A stretch of 8,799 bases of DNA from Singulisphaera sp. GP187 (GTDB lineage: Bacteria > Pseudomonadota > Gammaproteobacteria > Burkholderiales > Burkholderiaceae_C), in NCBI GenBank assembly GCA_943327965.2, contig CALPYQ020000039.1, forward strand, positions 1 to 8,799. Direction: 5' to 3'. The notes below the pieces were generated by a model. That model was not told where the DNA came from, searched no databases, and saw only the letters and a program-made list of their open reading frames with translations. Shown piece after piece: positions 5,701 to 8,799 of the stretch. The translations under genes were made by a program, and so were the position numbers. Numbering within the stretch: the stretch's first letter is position 1; every line of letters starts with the position of its first letter.

Positions 5701-5731
5701 TTTCCAAGGCCTTTGCAGAGCCTGCGATAAT
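5701..5731 (+). promoter_or_regulatory. Candidate promoter of miaB
   Basis: GATAAT (5726-5731) preceded by TGC makes an extended -10 element. TTTCCA (5701-5706) is a 4-of-6 match to -35 at a long 19-bp spacing, tolerable with an extended -10. It begins directly after the DUF2889 stop. Predicted transcription start is near 5738. Confidence 0.4.
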
Positions 5732-5743
5732 CCATGTCTAACT

Positions 5744-5764
5744 TGCGCGCCGCAACGGCGCGCA
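5744..5764 (+). other. Perfect 9-bp GC-rich hairpin upstream of miaB
   Basis: TGCGCGCCG (5744-5752) and CGGCGCGCA (5756-5764) are exact inverted repeats around a CAA loop. There is no T-run after it, so it is not a standard intrinsic terminator for the DUF2889 transcript. If the miaB promoter at 5701-5731 is correct, the hairpin sits near the 5' end of the miaB mRNA, about 50 nt before the GTG start, where it could affect RNA stability or act as a protein or RNA signal. Confidence 0.5.
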
Positions 5765-5802
5765 CCTTCCACCAGCCCCTGGATATAAACCAGTCACCGC
5801 TT

Positions 5803-5806
5803 GGAG
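5803..5806 (+). promoter_or_regulatory. Shine-Dalgarno site deciding the miaB GTG start
   Basis: GGAG followed by 6 nt and then GTG at 5813. The in-frame TTG at 5801 overlaps this ribosome site and would add four residues not expected for the family. Confidence 0.65.
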
Positions 5807-5812
5807 TCTCTT

Positions 5813-7150
5813 GTGAGCAAAAAAGTATTCATCAAAACCTTCGGTTGCCAAATGAACGAGTACGACTCGGACAAAATGGCCGATGTCATGAAGGCCGCCG
5901 AGGGCTATGAGCCCACCCAGGACGTCGAAGAAGCCGACCTCATTTTGTTCAACACCTGCTCGGTTCGTGAACGCGCGCAAGAAAAAGTGTTCAGCGATTT
6001 GGGCCGCGTCAAACACCTCAAAGAACGCGGTGTCTTAATTGGTGTTGGGGGCTGCGTGGCCAGCCAAGAAGGTGCTGACATCATCAAACGTGCGCCTTAT
6101 GTCGACGTGGTGTTTGGCCCGCAAACCTTGCACCGCCTGCCCGAACTGTTGGCTGCTCGCAGTGCCAAAAAACGGCCGCAAGTCGACATCTCATTTCCCG
6201 AAATTGAAAAGTTTGATCACTTGCCTCCCGCCAAGATGGACGGCCCCACGGCCTTTGTGTCCATCATGGAAGGTTGTAGCAAATATTGCAGTTATTGCGT
6301 GGTGCCCTATACCCGCGGCGAAGAAGTCAGCCGACCCTTTGAAGACGTGTTGGTCGAAGTGGCAGGCTTGGCCGAGCAAGGCGTACGCGAAATTACTTTG
6401 CTGGGCCAAAACGTCAATGCTTACCGCGGAAAAATGGGCGACACCGCCGAAATAGCCGACTTTGCTTTGCTGCTTGAATACGTGGCCGACATGCCAGGCA
6501 TTGAGCGCATTCGCTATACCACCAGCCACCCCAACGAATTTACCCAACGGCTGATTGAAGCATACGACAAGGTGCCCAAGTTGGTCAGCCACTTGCACTT
6601 GCCCGTGCAACACGGCTCGGACAAAATTCTCATGGCCATGAAACGCGGCTACACCGCAATGGAATACAAAAGCACCATCCGCAAACTGCGCGCCATTAGG
6701 CCCGACATGGCCATGAGCAGCGACTTCATTGTGGGCTTCCCCGGTGAAACCGAGGAAGACTTCAACAAAATGATGAAGCTCATCGACGATGTGGGCTATG
6801 ACACCAGTTTCAGCTTCATCTTCAGTCCTCGCCCTGGCACACCCGCTGCCAATTTGCACGACGACACACCGCACGAGGTCAAACTCAAGCGCTTGCACCA
6901 TTTACAAGCCACCATTGAAGCCAATGTGAAGCGCATTGGCGATAGCCGCTTAGGTACCGTGCAGCGTATTTTGGTAGAGCGCCCTGCACGCAAAGATGCC
7001 ACCGAAATGGCAGGCCGAACGGAATGCAATCGGGTGGTCAACTTTCCCGCTGGACCCAATGGCATGCGATTGGTGGGTCAGATGGTTGACATCAAAATTG
7101 ACGCCGCCATGTCGCACTCTTTAAGAGGCCAGTTGGTACTGCCCGAATAA
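5813..7150 (+). CDS. miaB: tRNA-2-methylthio-N6-dimethylallyladenosine synthase (MiaB)
   Basis: A 445-aa radical-SAM methylthiotransferase that converts i6A to ms2i6A at position 37 of tRNAs reading UNN codons, acting after MiaA. The N-terminal UPF0004/MTTase domain has its three cluster cysteines at Cys12 ([11 protein letters not shown]), Cys49 ([10 protein letters not shown]) and Cys81 ([11 protein letters not shown]). The radical-SAM domain has CSKYCSYC (Cys155, Cys159, Cys162), followed by [52 protein letters not shown] and [18 protein letters not shown]-binding domain covers about 379-445. The length is normal and no key residue is missing. The start is GTG at 5813, with GGAG 6 nt upstream and a protein start of [15 protein letters not shown]. 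It is convergent with panC, ending beside a palindrome that probably terminates both. The long open frame on its opposite strand is a shadow. Confidence 0.97.
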   Translation: MSKKVFIKTFGCQMNEYDSDKMADVMKAAEGYEPTQDVEEADLILFNTCSVRERAQEKVFSDLGRVKHLKERGVLIGVGGCVASQEGADIIKRAPYVDVVFGPQTLHRLPELLAARSAKKRPQVDISFPEIEKFDHLPPAKMDGPTAFVSIMEGCSKYCSYCVVPYTRGEEVSRPFEDVLVEVAGLAEQGVREITLLGQNVNAYRGKMGDTAEIADFALLLEYVADMPGIERIRYTTSHPNEFTQRLIEAYDKVPKLVSHLHLPVQHGSDKILMAMKRGYTAMEYKSTIRKLRAIRPDMAMSSDFIVGFPGETEEDFNKMMKLIDDVGYDTSFSFIFSPRPGTPAANLHDDTPHEVKLKRLHHLQATIEANVKRIGDSRLGTVQRILVERPARKDATEMAGRTECNRVVNFPAGPNGMRLVGQMVDIKIDAAMSHSLRGQLVLPE

Positions 7151-7168
7151 TTTGAACCCAGGTTCAAA
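7151..7168. terminator. Bidirectional terminator-like palindrome between miaB and panC
   Basis: TTTGAACC (7151-7158) and GGTTCAAA (7161-7168) are perfect inverted repeats around CA. The palindrome starts immediately after the miaB TAA. On the minus strand it is followed by an AT-rich TTATT and on the plus strand by the weaker CTTCTAAG. The panC TGA stop lies inside the right arm. The stem is AT-rich and the T-tracts are short, so efficiency may be modest. Confidence 0.5.
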
Positions 7169-8027
7169 CTTCTAAGTTATCTATCAAGCGGGTTTTGCCC
7201 AATTTGGCTGCCCCCAACACCACCATGGGTTGTTGGCAAGGCCCATTGATGGGCGAGAGGTCGTGTTGCAAACGCACCGTGAGGTAATCTGGCTGCCAGC
7301 CGCGTTCTTTTAGACTCTGCATGGCTGCAGCTTCCAATGCGGGCACATCGAGATGGCCATTGGCGCTTCCTTCACGGGCAGCGGCAGCCAAGGTTTTCAA
7401 TGCCCATGAAAGTTGAACAGCCTCTAAGCGTTCAGACTCACTGAGATAGCCATTGCGTGAGCTGAGCGCAAGGCCATCTGCGGCACGTCGAGTTTCGCCA
7501 CCCAAGATGTCAATGGGCAAAGCCATTTGCGTCACCATGCGCCGGATCACCATGAGCTGCTGGTAGTCCTTCTTTCCAAAGACCGCCAAGTTGGGCTGGA
7601 CAATGTTGAACAACTTGTGGACCACGGTACTCACGCCCACAAAAAACCCAGGGCGAAATTCACCTTCCAAAATATCGGCCACCTCGGTGGGTGGATGAAC
7701 TTTAAAAACTTGCGGCTCGGGATACAGGTCTTTTTCAGCAGGCGCAAACACCACATCGCAGCCATTGGCTTCTAGCAAAGCACAGTCGTTTTCTAGCGTT
7801 CGTGGATAGGCATCAAAATCTTCATGCGGTGCAAACTGCAACCGATTGACAAAAATACTGGCCACAGTTTTGCCACCCGACTTTGCGCGCGCATCCACTT
7901 GTTGTCTGGCCATTTGAATCAGGTCCAAATGACCCTGATGCAAGTTGCCCATGGTGGGCACAAAGGCTCGCAAACTTGCGCCTGCCAGCACCGCTTGCAA
8001 ATCGGCAATGTTGTGAACCACTTGCAT
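7164..8027 (-). CDS. panC: Pantothenate synthetase (pantoate--beta-alanine ligase, PanC)
   Basis: A 287-aa cytoplasmic ligase that joins D-pantoate and beta-alanine through a pantoyl-adenylate, the last step of vitamin B5 synthesis. Nucleotidyltransferase motifs are present: [10 protein letters not shown] (24-33) with the HxGH pair His30/His33, [15 protein letters not shown] (57-71), the [27 protein letters not shown] stretch (131-157), and the KMSKS-like [14 protein letters not shown] (183-196). The length is normal for the family. The start is ATG at 8027, 4 nt after the panB stop, giving the usual [11 protein letters not shown] beginning; the ribosome site is weak (TTGGGT), so coupling to panB translation is likely. 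The frame extension to 8144 lies within panB and is not supported. The gene ends inside the palindrome shared with miaB. Confidence 0.97.
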   Translation of the reverse strand: MQVVHNIADLQAVLAGASLRAFVPTMGNLHQGHLDLIQMARQQVDARAKSGGKTVASIFVNRLQFAPHEDFDAYPRTLENDCALLEANGCDVVFAPAEKDLYPEPQVFKVHPPTEVADILEGEFRPGFFVGVSTVVHKLFNIVQPNLAVFGKKDYQQLMVIRRMVTQMALPIDILGGETRRAADGLALSSRNGYLSESERLEAVQLSWALKTLAAAAREGSANGHLDVPALEAAAMQSLKERGWQPDYLTVRLQHDLSPINGPCQQPMVVLGAAKLGKTRLIDNLEV

Positions 8028-8031
8028 GGTG

Positions 8032-8799
8032 TTAGACCCAAGCGTGTTTTTCGTTATTGGGAAACGTTCCGTTTTTGACTGCCGCCACATAAGCCCGCAT
8101 GGCTTCATGCACACTGCTTTGGCCGTCCATGAAGTTATGCACAAACTTGGGATTTTTCCCCAAGTTGATACCCAACATGTCGTGCATCACCAGCACTTGG
8201 CCCGCAGTGCCATTGCCGGCGCCAATGCCAATGGTGTGGCAAGTGGGCAGTTCAAGGGTCAAGGCCGTTGACAAAGGTTCGGGCACCATTTCAAGAATTA
8301 GCATACTGGCACCAGCGTCTTGCAAGGCCAGTGCTTCTTGCCGAAGTTTTTGGGCGGCGTCATCACCCCGTCCTTGAACGCGGTAGCCTCCCAAACTGTG
8401 AACCGTTTGGGGCGTGAGGCCCAAATGCGCAGCCACTGGAATGCCACGTTCCACCAGAAAATGCACCAACTCGGTGGTCCAACCGCCACCTTCGAGCTTG
8501 ACCATGTGGGCGCCTGCTTGCATTAAAACGGTTGCACTCCGAATGGCTTGCTCTTTGGATTCTTGGTAACTGCCAAATGGCAAGTCACCCAAAATCCAGG
8601 CCGTCCCTTGCACCTTGCGAATGCCGCGGGTGACACACTCCACGTGATAGCGCATGGTCTCTAGCGTGACACCCACCGTGCTAGACAGACCTTGGCAGAC
8701 CATGCCCAATGAATCACCGACCAAAATACACTCAACGCCAGCCGCATCGGCCACCGCCGCAAATGTGGCGTCGTAGGCGGTCAGCATGGTGATTTTTTC
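8032..8799 (-). CDS. panB: 3-methyl-2-oxobutanoate hydroxymethyltransferase (PanB), 5' end cut by the window
   Basis: The C-terminal 255 residues of ketopantoate hydroxymethyltransferase, which adds a hydroxymethyl group from methylene-tetrahydrofolate to 2-oxoisovalerate to give ketopantoate. Conserved segments in order are [23 protein letters not shown] with the Mg-binding Asp, [66 protein letters not shown] and the C-terminal FVHNFM. The frame stays open to the right edge. The ATG at 8787 is internal: the codons before it encode E-K-I-T, as the family expects, so roughly 15-20 residues lie outside the window. panC follows after 4 nt, forming the panBC operon; its promoter is out of view. 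Confidence 0.97.
   Translation of the reverse strand, partial: EKITMLTAYDATFAAVADAAGVECILVGDSLGMVCQGLSSTVGVTLETMRYHVECVTRGIRKVQGTAWILGDLPFGSYQESKEQAIRSATVLMQAGAHMVKLEGGGWTTELVHFLVERGIPVAAHLGLTPQTVHSLGGYRVQGRGDDAAQKLRQEALALQDAGASMLILEMVPEPLSTALTLELPTCHTIGIGAGNGTAGQVLVMHDMLGINLGKNPKFVHNFMDGQSSVHEAMRAYVAAVKNGTFPNNEKHAWV

Noticed and set aside
5744..5764. Intrinsic terminator for the DUF2889 gene
   Set aside because: The hairpin is strong but has no following T-run, and it lies downstream of a good miaB -10 element, so a leader structure is at least as likely.
6191..6901. Minus-strand open frame (236 codons) inside miaB
   Set aside because: It lies wholly antisense to the conserved radical-SAM region of miaB and is rich in His/Val/Gly in the way antisense shadows are.
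8028..8144. N-terminal extension of PanC
   Set aside because: It lies inside panB in another frame. PanC proteins begin close to the MQVVHNI position.
1..8799. CRISPR arrays, insertion sequences, tRNA or rRNA genes, phage or toxin-antitoxin genes
   Set aside because: None seen: no repeat-spacer periodicity, transposase motifs, terminal inverted repeats or tRNA-like cloverleaf, and almost all the sequence is explained by metabolic and tRNA-modification genes.

Overview
The window most likely comes from a Burkholderiales betaproteobacterium, probably a member of the Comamonadaceae. This is inferred from moderate GC content, MiaB beginning [20 protein letters not shown], the SIFVNRLQF form of the PanC nucleotide-site loop, the DUF2889 gene, and GTG/TTG starts preceded by clear Shine-Dalgarno sites. 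No database search was possible, so the genus is not assigned.

Region 1 (about 33-4954, minus strand) is an accessory catabolic operon of six tightly packed genes. In transcription order they are an N-carbamoylsarcosine-amidase-like isochorismatase-fold hydrolase, three consecutive paralogues of the PuuE/cyclic-imidase branch of the polysaccharide-deacetylase (NodB, CE4) fold, a second isochorismatase-fold hydrolase, and an Asp/Glu/hydantoin-racemase superfamily protein. Four of the five junctions are 4-nt ATGA stop/start overlaps and the fifth is a 3-nt gap, so the set is almost certainly co-transcribed and translationally coupled. The enzyme types fit opening of a cyclic ureide or cyclic imide (PuuE-like), release of ammonia or a carbamoyl group from the open product (isochorismatase-like), and isomerisation or racemisation (Asp/Glu racemase fold). 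The substrate cannot be read from the sequence. The unusual points are the three tandem PuuE-like paralogues, the middle one having lost the conserved SHG motif, and the racemase-like protein lacking its second catalytic cysteine.

Region 2 (4955-5126) is a divergent control region. It holds a good sigma-70 promoter for the operon, an imperfect palindrome lying across its -35 box (a candidate operator), and a candidate forward promoter for the next gene.

Region 3 (5127-7150, plus strand) has a DUF2889 gene starting at TTG, then miaB (tRNA ms2i6A37 methylthiotransferase) starting at GTG. Between them are a candidate miaB promoter and a perfect 9-bp GC-rich hairpin.

Region 4 (7164-8799, minus strand) is panB-panC, the pantothenate pathway pair. 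panB runs off the right edge. miaB and panC converge on an 18-bp palindrome that probably terminates both and contains the panC stop codon.

Regions 3 and 4 look like ordinary core genome. The material worth following up is the six-gene operon and its control region.
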